Shown in pieces: positions 1 to 7,979 of a stretch of 15,622 nt of DNA. The notes beneath the pieces are model-generated. The model searched no databases, was not told where the DNA came from, and worked only from the letters and a program-made list of their open reading frames with translations. A program made the translations under genes and the position numbers. This stretch comes from Bacteroidales bacterium (lineage in GTDB: Bacteria > Bacteroidota > Bacteroidia > Bacteroidales > WCHB1-69), in the NCBI GenBank assembly GCA_017964755.1, contig JAGCRI010000182.1, positions 1 to 15,622 of the forward strand. Reading direction: 5' to 3'. The number at the start of each line of letters is the position of its first letter. Position 1 is the first letter of the stretch.

Positions 1-29
1 ATTGTTGTTTTAAAATGTTTTTATGGCTG

Positions 30-37
30 CAAAATTA
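30..37 (-). promoter_or_regulatory. Possible TAnnTTTG -7 promoter box for a gene left of the window
   Basis: The minus strand reads TAATTTTG followed by CAGCC. This matches the Bacteroidetes -7 consensus TAnnTTTG and shares the TTTTGCA/TTTGCA core seen upstream of apt and mlaE. It lies about 50 bp beyond the ilvE stop and would drive a minus-strand gene outside the window. No convincing -33 TTTG is seen at the usual 19-21 bp spacing. The rest of positions 1-90 is AT-rich, with no gene and no strong terminator. Confidence 0.35.
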
Positions 38-90
38 CACATTATTTTTAAGGTCATTCATTAAAATTGAATAAAATAAGTTAAATAATG

Positions 91-1113
91 TTAACAGTCG
101 ATTATTGTACACCAGCCGTACTTGTCTTCGACCTCGCCATATTGTATTCCCATAAGGATTTCGCGCATTTTCGTGCACCACGGGCCTGGCTTGCCATCTT
201 TTGCAATAACGTACTCTTTACCGCTCTCTCTGTCTTGAATCATGTGAATCGGTGAAATTACGGCTGCTGTACCACATGCGCCAGCCTCTTCAAAAGTACC
301 GATTTCGTCCAACATGATATGTCTTCTCTCAACAACCAAACCAAGATCTTCAGCAATAGCTGTGAGACTCTTGTTAGTGATTGATGGAAGTATAGAGTGA
401 GATTCTGGTGTGACATACTTGCCGTCCTTTATTCCGAAGAAGTTTGCCGGGCCAGCCTCATCAATATACTGTTTTGTCTTTGCGTCAGCGAAAATTGATG
501 CACTGAAGCCTTCCTTATGGGCTCTTTCGCCGGCACGCAGAGAAGCAGCATAGTTTCCGCCGACTTTAACATGACCTGTTCCGAGTGGAGCCGCGCGGTC
601 ATAATCAAGCGCAATCTGCATATTGGTCGGTTTGAATCCTTCCTTGAAATATGGGCCTACCGGAGTAACGAAAGTGATGAAAAGATATTCTGAAGCCGGC
701 TTCACACCAACTGTTGGACCAGTACCGATAAGGAGCGGGCGGATATACAGAGAGCCCTCTGTTCCGTAAGGCGGAATATATTCGGCGTTCAGTTTTATCA
801 CTGTTTCCATCTCCTCAAAGAACAGTTCTTTCGGAATTGGGGCAAGCATGATTGTATCGGCTGAGCTGTTAAGGCGTTTCCAGTTTTCTTCCCAACGGAA
901 CAGACGCACTTTGCCATCTTTGCCTCGGAATGCTTTCATGCCTTCAAAAGCCTCCTGGCCATAATGGAGACATGATGCAGCCATGTGCATTGGAATGTAC
1001 TCATCGGATGAAATTTCAACTTTTCCCCATTTTCCGTCCCTGTAGTAGCAGCGGACATTGTAATCAGTTTTTACATACCCGAAACTCAGGTTTTTCCAAC
1101 CAATATTTTTCAT
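91..1113 (-). CDS. ilvE: Branched-chain amino acid aminotransferase (fold type IV PLP enzyme)
   Basis: This enzyme interconverts leucine, isoleucine and valine with their 2-oxo acids, using glutamate/2-oxoglutarate and PLP, in the cytosol. The 340-residue length fits the long BCAT class of Bacteroidetes. The PLP Schiff-base lysine is K183 in GHVKVGGNYAASL. The cofactor-binding segment IDEAGPANFFG lies near residues 217-227, with E219 and N224. The phosphate-contacting GTAAVISPI lies at 281-289. An early substrate-binding stretch, HYGQEAFEGMKAFRG, is at 50-64. The ATG start gives the expected N-terminus, and no truncation is seen. It begins 36 bp downstream of the apt stop on the same strand with no obvious promoter or terminator between, so co-transcription with apt is likely. 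The family call is firm. Which of the three amino acids is preferred cannot be read from the sequence. Confidence 0.95.
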   Translation of the reverse strand: MKNIGWKNLSFGYVKTDYNVRCYYRDGKWGKVEISSDEYIPMHMAASCLHYGQEAFEGMKAFRGKDGKVRLFRWEENWKRLNSSADTIMLAPIPKELFFEEMETVIKLNAEYIPPYGTEGSLYIRPLLIGTGPTVGVKPASEYLFITFVTPVGPYFKEGFKPTNMQIALDYDRAAPLGTGHVKVGGNYAASLRAGERAHKEGFSASIFADAKTKQYIDEAGPANFFGIKDGKYVTPESHSILPSITNKSLTAIAEDLGLVVERRHIMLDEIGTFEEAGACGTAAVISPIHMIQDRESGKEYVIAKDGKPGPWCTKMREILMGIQYGEVEDKYGWCTIIDC

Positions 1114-1149
1114 AATACAATAGTTGATTTATTAATTTGTTTTGTGATT

Positions 1150-1665
1150 TCAGATTGAGAGGAGACTGGCGACAGAAGTGGCTCCTGAAAGACGTTTTAT
1201 GCCGTTCAATGCGGTGATTTCCATAATAAAGAGCAAATCAATACTTGCAGGCTTGAAGTTTTTGACAAGCTCAATGGCTGCACTTGCCGTACCGCCCGTA
1301 GCCAGAATGTCATCAAAAACCAGCACCCGCTTGCCTTCTGCCATAGCATCCTCATGTATCTCAATGGAATCCACACCATATTCGAGCTGGTATTCCTGAG
1401 AATAAGTATTATATGGAAGTTTCCCTTTCTTACGTATCGGCACAAATGGCACACCCAACGCAAGAGCAAGGGAAGGACCGAAAAAATAGCCCCTCGTTTC
1501 CATGGCGACAATCACCTCCGGCTTAACAGCCTTAGCAGCCCCAAGCAACTCTTCAAACGCCTCCTTTAATGTGTCGGCATTATTCATGAGTGTGGTTATG
1601 TCATAAAATTTAATACCCTGTTTTGGAAAATCATTAACAACACGAAACGCGTCAATATTTATCAT
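1150..1665 (-). CDS. apt: Adenine phosphoribosyltransferase
   Basis: This cytosolic purine-salvage enzyme converts adenine and PRPP to AMP and pyrophosphate. The protein has 171 residues, normal for APT. The PRPP-binding loop RVLVFDDILATGGTA is at 113-127, with the acidic pair D118-D119. The family signatures ETRGYFFG (56-63), RKKGKLP (78-84) and YSQEYQLEYG (88-97) are present, as is the N-terminal DFPKQGIKFYDIT. An in-frame TAA sits 15 bp before this ATG, so it is the only ATG start; the N-terminus is a few residues shorter than in E. coli Apt. A Bacteroidetes-type -7 box lies 22 bp upstream, which implies a very short leader. ilvE follows 36 bp downstream. The plus-strand barrel gene is divergent. 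Confidence 0.96.
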   Translation of the reverse strand: MINIDAFRVVNDFPKQGIKFYDITTLMNNADTLKEAFEELLGAAKAVKPEVIVAMETRGYFFGPSLALALGVPFVPIRKKGKLPYNTYSQEYQLEYGVDSIEIHEDAMAEGKRVLVFDDILATGGTASAAIELVKNFKPASIDLLFIMEITALNGIKRLSGATSVASLLSI

Positions 1666-1687
1666 ATAGCCTTTTTTAAATTACTTG

Positions 1688-1695
1688 CAAAGATA
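1688..1695 (-). promoter_or_regulatory. TAnnTTTG -7 promoter box upstream of apt
   Basis: The minus strand reads TATCTTTG followed by CAAG, ending 22 bp before the apt ATG. It matches the Bacteroidetes -7 element TAnnTTTG exactly, and TATCTTTGCA recurs upstream of mlaE. No TTTG is found at the -33 position, so the assignment rests on the -7 box, its position and its recurrence. Confidence 0.5.
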
Positions 1696-1718
1696 CACGA
1701 TTTTTTGATACCCTCTTA

Positions 1719-1726
1719 TAATTTTG
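1719..1726 (+). promoter_or_regulatory. Possible TAnnTTTG -7 box for the PorV/PorQ-family gene
   Basis: The plus strand reads TAATTTTG 41 bp before the preferred ATG at 1768. A second match, TATTTTTG, lies at 1742-1749. The region is very T-rich, so chance matches are likely, and neither has a well-spaced -33 TTTG. One of the two probably marks the promoter of the divergent barrel gene. Confidence 0.35.
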
Positions 1727-1767
1727 TTCTGTTTTTTACGTTATTTTTGTCGGGTAATTTTTTAATA

Positions 1768-2850
1768 ATGAAAAAAAGTCTCTTTTTCCTGCCGTTTTTG
1801 CTGATTCTGACATCACTGCACGCACAAACAGCCAAATACAGCAACGAGTTTCTCTCTCTTGGAGTTGGAGCACGGGGACTTTCAATGTCGAACAGCATGG
1901 TTTCCCTTGCCGACGGGGTAACCGCTGCCTACTGGAATCCGGCTGGACTTGCGCAACCCGGGAAACGCTACCAGCTTGCGTTGATGCATGCCGCATATTT
2001 CGCCAACATTGCAAATTACGACTATGCCGGACTTTCATACAAAATGGACTCCCTTTCAGCGGTCGCGCTGACATTCATACGTCTCGGTGTGGACGACATT
2101 CTCAACACCACGCAGCTTGTTGACAACAATGGAAATTTCGACTATGGTAAAATATCGAAGTTCTCGACTGCCGACATGGCTTTCATGTTCTCATATTCGC
2201 GGGCTTTCAAAGCCGTGAAGGGGCTGACTGTGGGCGGCGGTGTGAAAGTGATACGCCGCCGTATAGGTGATTTCGCCGGCGCTTGGGGCTTCGGACTTGA
2301 CCTCGGAGTGCAATACCGCATCAAAGGCTGGCACACAGGCCTTTGCCTCCGTGACGCAACCTCCACTTTCAACGCATGGACATACCACCTTTCAGAATCA
2401 GTCATTAACGCCTTCCAGCAGACAGGGAACGAGCTTCCCGTTAACGAATTGGAACTGACACTGCCAAAGCTCCTCATCGGCGCGGGTAAATATGTGGATT
2501 TCGGCAAAGGCTTCAATGCGACATTCGCCCTCGACCTTGATTTCACTTTCGACGGCAAACGAAACACTCTTATCTCTTCAAAAGCAATATGTATAGACCC
2601 TCATTTCGGGATGGAGTTCGCATACAAGAAAATCGTGGCATTACGCGCAGGTATCGGGAACTTCCAGAGAGAAAGGGATTTCGACGGCAAGAATAAAACC
2701 ACTTTGCAGATTAATCTCGGCATTGGGGTTTCAATTAAAGAGATAGTAACCATTGACTACGCCCTCACCGACATTGGCAATCTCTCTGTGGCTCCGTATT
2801 CACATGTCTTCTCACTTAAGGTTGAATTGGACAGGTTCAAAAGAAAGTAG
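1768..2850 (+). CDS. PorV/PorQ-family outer-membrane beta-barrel protein
   Basis: This is a 360-residue secreted protein with a signal peptide (MKKSLFFLPFLLILTSLHA, cleavage near residues 19-20). It is followed by the family hallmark GVGARGLSMSNSMVSLADG (32-50) and AAYWNPAGLA (53-62). The rest is alternating glycine and aromatic beta-strand sequence, as in FadL-like barrels, ending in a strand, SHVFSLKVEL. PorV and PorQ themselves are type IX secretion parts, but many Bacteroidetes carry paralogues of unknown role, and nothing here separates the two. The frame stays open upstream to a TTG at 1705. I prefer the ATG at 1768 because it places the hydrophobic signal peptide at the N-terminus. It is the only plus-strand gene here, divergent from apt, and its stop is 2 bp from the stop of the convergent sugar transferase gene. 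Localisation is well supported; function is open. Confidence 0.82.
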   Translation: MKKSLFFLPFLLILTSLHAQTAKYSNEFLSLGVGARGLSMSNSMVSLADGVTAAYWNPAGLAQPGKRYQLALMHAAYFANIANYDYAGLSYKMDSLSAVALTFIRLGVDDILNTTQLVDNNGNFDYGKISKFSTADMAFMFSYSRAFKAVKGLTVGGGVKVIRRRIGDFAGAWGFGLDLGVQYRIKGWHTGLCLRDATSTFNAWTYHLSESVINAFQQTGNELPVNELELTLPKLLIGAGKYVDFGKGFNATFALDLDFTFDGKRNTLISSKAICIDPHFGMEFAYKKIVALRAGIGNFQRERDFDGKNKTTLQINLGIGVSIKEIVTIDYALTDIGNLSVAPYSHVFSLKVELDRFKRK

Positions 2851-2852
2851 GA

Positions 2853-4286
2853 TTATTTACCTTTTCTTTTCAAGACTATCAAAACCGTATAAATCAATAT
2901 TTTGACATCCATCTGCAGAGAGCGGTTTTCCAAATAAAGGATGTCCCATTTCAATCTTTGAATCATCTCCTCCACATTTTCAGCATAGCCGAATTTCACC
3001 TGTCCCCAAGAGGTAATTCCCGGTTTGACGTTATGCAGGAGCTTATAATACGGGGCGATTTTCACTATCTGTTCAATATAATATTGTCGTTCAGGCCGAG
3101 GTCCCACAAGCGACATATCCCCTTTAATAACATTAATGAACTGCGGGGTTTCATCCAAACGGGTTTTGCGCATGAATTTGCCGAACTGCGTAATCCTCGG
3201 GTCGTCTTTGCTCGACAGTTGCGGGGTCTCCTTTTCGGCACCAGCAACCATAGAACGGAATTTGTATATCATAAACGGCCGTCCACGATAGCCAATGCGC
3301 TCCTGCGTGTAGAAGATAGGCCCCGGCGAAGAACGCTTTACCCCGATTATAAGGAAAATATAAACAGGCAGGAGAATTATCATTGCCACGACCGACAATA
3401 AGACATCAAAGAATCTTTTCGTATATCTCTGCCAATCAGGCAACTGGTCAGGCAAAATGGTAATAAGAGGTTCGTGCATGATTGATGAGGTGCGCACCAT
3501 CCCCACCAAAAAATCCTGCGACATGGGCACCAACTTCAAAGTAACATTCATCGCATGTATCTCCGGCGTCATCGCTATAATCTGCTCTATGTACTGCCGT
3601 TGCTCTGATGAAATTGCTATAATCATCTCCTTCACCTGCTTCTGCTCTATTATCTCCAAGAGTTCCGGCAACGCCCCAAGACAAGGCAGTTTCCCCGCCA
3701 ACATGTCAGCGCCTTCCCCACCAATAACGACATAGCCGACCATAAAGTTACCTGAATGGGTGTCGGGCTTTGTCAGCGAATCATACACATTTTTCGCGAG
3801 CTCGCCGCAACCCACTATCACAGTGTTGAATCCAAGACGACCGTCATGTATGCTCCGGTTTATGTGCGTTGTGATTATAAGCCTTGGTATATATGTCAGG
3901 AAAAATTGGAGCAGGAAAAGTGTGAGAAAATATTTTGTGTAATCTGAATAGTTGTTTACAATATCATCTAAAATGAAAACAAAAAAGAAAATCAGTGATC
4001 CTATGAGCGTCACCATGAAAGTGGTTATCAGTTCTTCCAATCTCGACTTTCTGAAAGGCTTGTTATAATATCCCGAAAAAAGATGGAAAGTGACCCAGCA
4101 CAAGGGGAAAATCACCAACCCGACATACAATTTGACATCACTGAGAATTTCAGTTGAAAAATAATACGGTGTGAATAATTCAGGATTTACATTATATTTT
4201 CTGAAAACGAAAAAGAAAAACCATGTCAGTATGGCGGCAAGAATGTCAAAAAGCAGGTAGAGTATTGTGATTTTCTTTGTATTCAT
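2853..4286 (-). CDS. Polyprenyl-phosphate sugar-1-phosphate transferase (WbaP/WcaJ-like)
   Basis: This inner-membrane enzyme moves a sugar-1-phosphate from a nucleotide sugar to undecaprenyl phosphate, the first step of a surface polysaccharide, O-antigen or glycoprotein glycan. It has 477 residues. Four N-terminal membrane segments lie near 6-28, 51-71, 89-107 and 118-138. A Rossmann-like CoA-binding domain follows, starting NTVIVGCGELAK (154-165). The catalytic bacterial sugar transferase domain starts at KRFFD (290-294) with a membrane helix or re-entrant segment at 296-315. Catalytic motifs are IFYTQERIG (324-332), RLDETPQ (376-382, Asp378-Glu379 pair), GDMSLVGPRPE (389-399) and KPGITSWGQV (421-430). 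It appears intact. The lipoprotein gene ends 12 bp upstream, so the two are probably co-transcribed. No glycosyltransferase, flippase or polymerase is adjacent, so the glycan must be completed elsewhere. The sugar donor cannot be told from the sequence. Confidence 0.92.
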   Translation of the reverse strand: MNTKKITILYLLFDILAAILTWFFFFVFRKYNVNPELFTPYYFSTEILSDVKLYVGLVIFPLCWVTFHLFSGYYNKPFRKSRLEELITTFMVTLIGSLIFFFVFILDDIVNNYSDYTKYFLTLFLLQFFLTYIPRLIITTHINRSIHDGRLGFNTVIVGCGELAKNVYDSLTKPDTHSGNFMVGYVVIGGEGADMLAGKLPCLGALPELLEIIEQKQVKEMIIAISSEQRQYIEQIIAMTPEIHAMNVTLKLVPMSQDFLVGMVRTSSIMHEPLITILPDQLPDWQRYTKRFFDVLLSVVAMIILLPVYIFLIIGVKRSSPGPIFYTQERIGYRGRPFMIYKFRSMVAGAEKETPQLSSKDDPRITQFGKFMRKTRLDETPQFINVIKGDMSLVGPRPERQYYIEQIVKIAPYYKLLHNVKPGITSWGQVKFGYAENVEEMIQRLKWDILYLENRSLQMDVKILIYTVLIVLKRKGK

Positions 4287-4298
4287 GCCAAGCAGTGA

Positions 4299-5219
4299 TT
4301 AGTTCAAGTACATAACCCGTATATTATCGAAATAATAATTGGCGGTTTCACTGCCGTTCTTGGCGCCTGACAGCATCACCCTGAAGCCTGTTGCTGTAGT
4401 GTTACGGCTCACTGCGAGGGTCAGATTGACGTATGCCTTCTTCCACGCCCCACCGGTAGCACGCAACCCGACAAGGGCTTCGTGTGTCGGCACCGAAGTT
4501 GATTGGATGGCGACAAGGCTAACAAAAAGATCCTGATCACACTTATAATTGAGTTCAAGGAAGACAGATTTGCCTGCGCCCGGCAGCTTCAGCACTGGTG
4601 ACACAATCTCAAAATCGGAATGCTCACTCAACTCAATCCAGCCCGAACAGGTATTCTTGTCAGACTGGTCTGTCGGGTTTTTATATATAAGGTCGTCATC
4701 ATAAACCTTATTGACATACAAATGAGCTGAAGTATCGGTGCTTTCAAACGAGGTGCCGGCGCTCTCAAAATTCTCCACCAATGGGAAATAGAGGTTGGAT
4801 CCATAATAACTGAACACAGGGGATATGACAGTTTCCTCACCCTTGACAAGCGACACCTCTGTTTTGAAACTCTCCACAAACGGATATTCGGGGCGGGTAG
4901 TTGACATACCGTTCATGGCTATACCTGGGAGCATAGATACCGAAACTTTTCCTGAAGCCAAAACAGGGATTCTGCAAGGCAGTTCCCAAGTTCCGAGTTT
5001 CTCGCCGTTGACAGTGAGCCAAATGTCTGTAAAATTATGCGCGGTCAGACCGGAATAGCTGTTAAATTGGGCAAGGTCAAGTTTGTCATACGAGACTGAT
5101 ATATCCTCTTTGGTGATAACAACGTACGCCGGTGCAATGTCGGTTTTGCGGCATGCCACGAAGCACACCGCAACAACTATTACCACAAAAAAAGCTTTAA
5201 CACCTCTAAAAAAATCCAT
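4299..5219 (-). CDS. Predicted lipoprotein with C-terminal beta-sandwich-like region, unknown function
   Basis: I do not recognise this 306-residue protein. The N-terminus is a lipoprotein signal: charged MDFFRGVK, a hydrophobic stretch FFVVIVVAVCF, and lipobox FVAC with acylated Cys23. The next residues RKTD lack the run of acidic residues that exports Bacteroidetes lipoproteins to the cell surface, so a periplasm-facing location is more likely. The body is rich in Ser, Thr, Val and aromatics. The C-terminal half, including a YYFDNIRV-type ending, resembles carbohydrate-binding jelly-roll domains; that resemblance is weak. The frame extends 7 codons upstream to a TTG, but the ATG at 5219 is preferred because it gives a standard signal peptide. 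It lies 35 bp after the dehydrogenase gene and 12 bp before the sugar transferase gene, so it probably belongs to the same envelope operon. Confidence 0.75.
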   Translation of the reverse strand: MDFFRGVKAFFVVIVVAVCFVACRKTDIAPAYVVITKEDISVSYDKLDLAQFNSYSGLTAHNFTDIWLTVNGEKLGTWELPCRIPVLASGKVSVSMLPGIAMNGMSTTRPEYPFVESFKTEVSLVKGEETVISPVFSYYGSNLYFPLVENFESAGTSFESTDTSAHLYVNKVYDDDLIYKNPTDQSDKNTCSGWIELSEHSDFEIVSPVLKLPGAGKSVFLELNYKCDQDLFVSLVAIQSTSVPTHEALVGLRATGGAWKKAYVNLTLAVSRNTTATGFRVMLSGAKNGSETANYYFDNIRVMYLN

Positions 5220-5254
5220 AGTTACTTGACATCTTAACAAAGCATAGAACGAAT

Positions 5255-6241
5255 TTAGCAGAGTTTTATTGTTTCATTCATCTTGTCGATGATGAGATTT
5301 GCCGTTTTCAGCGCATTATAGCCGTCATAAAGGGTAACTTCCGGAATTGTGCCGTTCTCAATGGCAGAGACAAAACTCTCAATTTCCGTCTGTATGGCAT
5401 TGGTCTGGTGTATTTCCGGCGATTTGATAATTATCTGTTTTTTAGACTTTCCTTCGCCAAGGTCGAGAATCATAGCAAAAGGATTACTGTTCTCATTTCC
5501 AACATCTTCAATATGAATTATATCACTCTTTTTCTCAAGGAAATCAACACTTATATATGCATTGGGCTGAAAGATCCTTGTTTTTCTCATGTTTTTGAGT
5601 GAAATACGGCTTGCGGTAAGATTGGCGACACAGCCGTTTTCAAACTCAATACGCACATTGGCTATGTCGAAAGAGTCAGTTACAATGGCCACACCACTTG
5701 CATGAATATTTCGTATCTCGCTATCAACTATTTTCAATATGACATCAATGTCATGTATCATCAGGTCTAAAACCACAGACACGTCATTGCCGCGTGGGTT
5801 AAACAGGGCGAGGCGGTGGGATTCGATGAACATCGGGTTTGTGATGTAAGGTTTGGTTGCCACAAAAGCAGGGTTGAACCTTTCCACATGCCCCACCTGC
5901 ACCTGCAAGCCGGTCTTCTTCTGCAAGTCGAGCAGTTCTTCGGCATCACGCAACAAAGCCGTAACCGGCTTCTCAATGAAGACATGCTTGCCTTTCAACA
6001 TGGCACGCTTTGCCATCTCGTAATGGGCTGTCGTAGCTGTAACTACGTCTGCCACCTCGCACTGTTCCAGCAGTTCATCGGCGTCTTCGTATGCTTTTGT
6101 ACCAAGCTCGGCCGCGACTTCACGACAATGTTCAACATTTATATCATATATTCCGACCAATTCGGCATTGCAAGCCGACTTCACGCAATTAGCATGTATT
6201 TTCCCGAGATGACCGACACCAAAAACAGCGACTTTCTTCAT
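5255..6241 (-). CDS. Gfo/Idh/MocA-family NAD(P)-dependent oxidoreductase, possibly acting on a nucleotide sugar
   Basis: This is a 328-residue cytosolic sugar dehydrogenase of the Gfo/Idh/MocA family. The N-terminal dinucleotide fold has FGVGHLGKIH (7-16). The conserved cofactor and catalytic motif EKP is at 90-92. GHVERFNPA (117-125) and MIHDIDVI (161-168, His163 and Asp164/Asp166) mark the substrate domain. The GHxERFNPA motif is, from memory, typical of members that oxidise UDP-HexNAc-type substrates at C3 (WlbA and GnnA-like enzymes). That would fit a glycan or lipid A role, but no partner aminotransferase is nearby, so the substrate is unproven. It is located between the kinase gene (35 bp upstream) and the lipoprotein gene (35 bp downstream) on the same strand. 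The ATG start gives the expected Rossmann N-terminus and the protein looks intact. Confidence 0.88.
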   Translation of the reverse strand: MKKVAVFGVGHLGKIHANCVKSACNAELVGIYDINVEHCREVAAELGTKAYEDADELLEQCEVADVVTATTAHYEMAKRAMLKGKHVFIEKPVTALLRDAEELLDLQKKTGLQVQVGHVERFNPAFVATKPYITNPMFIESHRLALFNPRGNDVSVVLDLMIHDIDVILKIVDSEIRNIHASGVAIVTDSFDIANVRIEFENGCVANLTASRISLKNMRKTRIFQPNAYISVDFLEKKSDIIHIEDVGNENSNPFAMILDLGEGKSKKQIIIKSPEIHQTNAIQTEIESFVSAIENGTIPEVTLYDGYNALKTANLIIDKMNETIKLC

Positions 6242-6276
6242 TTTGTATTGAAATAATGTAAAATCTGATCAATCGT

Positions 6277-7179
6277 TTACTTCAAGATGTAGTCACGCAC
6301 AAGCTGTGCGAAATTCGGCAGAGCGATGCCTGAATACTTTTCTATCAGGAATGTTTTCAGTCCGACATAAGGGATAAGTTCATTTTCAATATCCTTAAGT
6401 GTCTTGCCTTTGCCGAAAAGTTTTTCAGCAAGATTATCATCATTGAAGAGATACTCGTCAGCAAAGTATGACCAGAATTTTTCAGCTATAGCTTTTGAGA
6501 AATGGAAATTCTCCTGAATAAAAGCCTCATCGTCATGTATGCAGCAAAGAGCCATCATGGCGAGGTCCATGCGCGGTGTTCCCATCGCAAACGCGCCAAG
6601 GTCAATGAAGAAAGTGTCGTGTTTATCACTCATAGGAGCACCTTGCGGGAGGTTTGTCACAGCATTGCCGAAGTGCATATCACCATGCAAAGCAGTGTCA
6701 GCGTCAGGCATGGCATCGATAAAAGCAGCGATCTTATCTTTTTCTTCAGCAGTAAAAGCCTTGTCAACAGAGAGGAAATCCTTATACTGTTTCTTCACGG
6801 AGAGCACCTCTCCTGCGGGGCAATGAACTGAATGAAGCCGTTTGCACATTTTGGCGAACTCGCGTGCATATTCCTCGCAGCGCTCAGGTTCATCAGACAC
6901 GGCACGGGCAAAAGAACGTTTATTCAAAATACGGAAAAACCGGATGCCCACACGTTTGCCGTCTGTTATCAGCTCACCGGGCTTCGGAGAGGGAATCCCG
7001 AGGTCATACACCTTTTTCGCCGCCACCACTTCCTCTTCAATGCTTGAAACAGGATAGGTTTCGAAATAGAGCTTTATCATCTCTTCGGGGTCGTTTATAT
7101 TATTGTAACTTGCGCCATTGGCACCTTCGCCGGTTTTAACATACTTTGTCAAATCAATCTTAACTGGTTCCATAATCAT
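6277..7179 (-). CDS. APH/choline-kinase-fold small-molecule kinase (TIGR02172-like)
   Basis: This is a 300-residue kinase of the aminoglycoside phosphotransferase/choline kinase superfamily. It resembles the group first named as Fibrobacter succinogenes paralogous family TIGR02172. A glycine-rich loop GEGANGAS is at 17-24. The ATP-binding lysine is probably K36 (MIKLYFE). The catalytic loop HGDMHFGN is at 165-172 (Asp167, Asn172), and the metal-binding FIDLG is at 191-195 (Asp193). All catalytic residues are present, so it should be active. The substrate is unknown, and the fold alone does not imply drug resistance. Two ATGs two codons apart (7179 and 7173) are both possible starts, and no ribosome-binding site decides between them. 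It lies 47 bp after mlaF and 35 bp before the dehydrogenase gene, inside the envelope-related run, so a sugar, amino alcohol or lipid head-group substrate is plausible. That is inference. Confidence 0.82.
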   Translation of the reverse strand: MIMEPVKIDLTKYVKTGEGANGASYNNINDPEEMIKLYFETYPVSSIEEEVVAAKKVYDLGIPSPKPGELITDGKRVGIRFFRILNKRSFARAVSDEPERCEEYAREFAKMCKRLHSVHCPAGEVLSVKKQYKDFLSVDKAFTAEEKDKIAAFIDAMPDADTALHGDMHFGNAVTNLPQGAPMSDKHDTFFIDLGAFAMGTPRMDLAMMALCCIHDDEAFIQENFHFSKAIAEKFWSYFADEYLFNDDNLAEKLFGKGKTLKDIENELIPYVGLKTFLIEKYSGIALPNFAQLVRDYILK

Positions 7180-7226
7180 ATTGTTTATTTAAATTATTTA
7201 TGAATATAAGCTTTTAATTATAAAAA

Positions 7227-7979
7227 TCATTTTTCTCTTATCCGCTGTGTCAACGGCTGGGCAAAGATAAAATCATTAAGGAACTGGTTATCAGAAACGA
7301 GCACCTCGTCCTTATTGCCGCGCCACTCCAACCGCCCTTCATAAATGTAAGAAATTGTCTCTCCTATTGTGATAACTGAATTTATGTCGTGTGTGTTAAC
7401 TATGGTGGTTATTCCAAATTCGTGAGTAATCTCATATATAAGCTGGTCAATGATTAATGAGGTTTTGGGGTCAAGGCCGGAATTGGGCTCATCGCAGAAG
7501 AGATATTTCGGGTTGCAGGCAATGGCGCGGGCTATTGCTGCACGTTTCTTCATACCCCCGCTCAACTCCGCAGGGTAAAGGTCGTTGGTGCCCTTCAGAT
7601 CAACCCGTTCAAGACAAAAGTTAACACGTGCGAGTTTCTCTTCATAGCTTTTCGTTTCGGTAAGCATATCGAGCGGAAACATCACATTCTCCTCAATGGT
7701 CATAGAGTCGAATAGCGCCGAGCCCTGGAAGACCATTCCCATTTCAGAACGGAGCTGTTTCCTGTCCTTTTCCGAAAACGTGTGAAAATTGCGGTTGTCA
7801 TACAATATCGCCCCTTCGTCAGGAGAATATAGGCCTATCAGACATTTGAGCAGCACGGTTTTACCTGCCCCCGAGCGCCCGATGATAAGATTGACTTTTC
7901 CGTCATCAAAACGCGTGTCAATACCCTTCAAAACGTGATGCTCGCCGAAATATTTGGAAACCTTATCAACTAAAATCAT
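7227..7979 (-). CDS. mlaF: Mla-type lipid transport ABC ATPase (MlaF-like)
   Basis: This 250-residue cytoplasmic ATPase powers an MCE/Mla phospholipid transporter between inner and outer membranes. Walker A GRSGAGKTV is at 34-42. The Q-loop is VFQGSALF (83-90), the family-typical Q-G-x-A-L-F form. The ABC signature ELSGGMKKR is at 138-146, Walker B with catalytic Glu is YLFCDEP (159-165), and the switch histidine is H197 in NTHD. It overlaps mlaE by 4 bp (ATGA), so translational coupling is likely and the two products should form one complex. The MCE-domain partner MlaD, and MlaB and MlaC, are not in the window. All ATPase motifs are intact. The MlaF subgroup call rests on the paired MlaE gene and on the LSGGMKKR signature. 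Confidence 0.92.
   Translation of the reverse strand: MILVDKVSKYFGEHHVLKGIDTRFDDGKVNLIIGRSGAGKTVLLKCLIGLYSPDEGAILYDNRNFHTFSEKDRKQLRSEMGMVFQGSALFDSMTIEENVMFPLDMLTETKSYEEKLARVNFCLERVDLKGTNDLYPAELSGGMKKRAAIARAIACNPKYLFCDEPNSGLDPKTSLIIDQLIYEITHEFGITTIVNTHDINSVITIGETISYIYEGRLEWRGNKDEVLVSDNQFLNDFIFAQPLTQRIREK

Noticed and set aside
1705..1767. TTG start giving a 21-residue longer barrel protein
   Set aside because: The ATG at 1768 places a textbook signal peptide at the N-terminus; the extension is T-rich leader DNA containing the likely promoter boxes.
6277..7179. Aminoglycoside resistance gene
   Set aside because: The fold is shared with choline and sugar kinases; the setting is a chromosomal envelope operon with no mobile element, so no drug substrate is supported.
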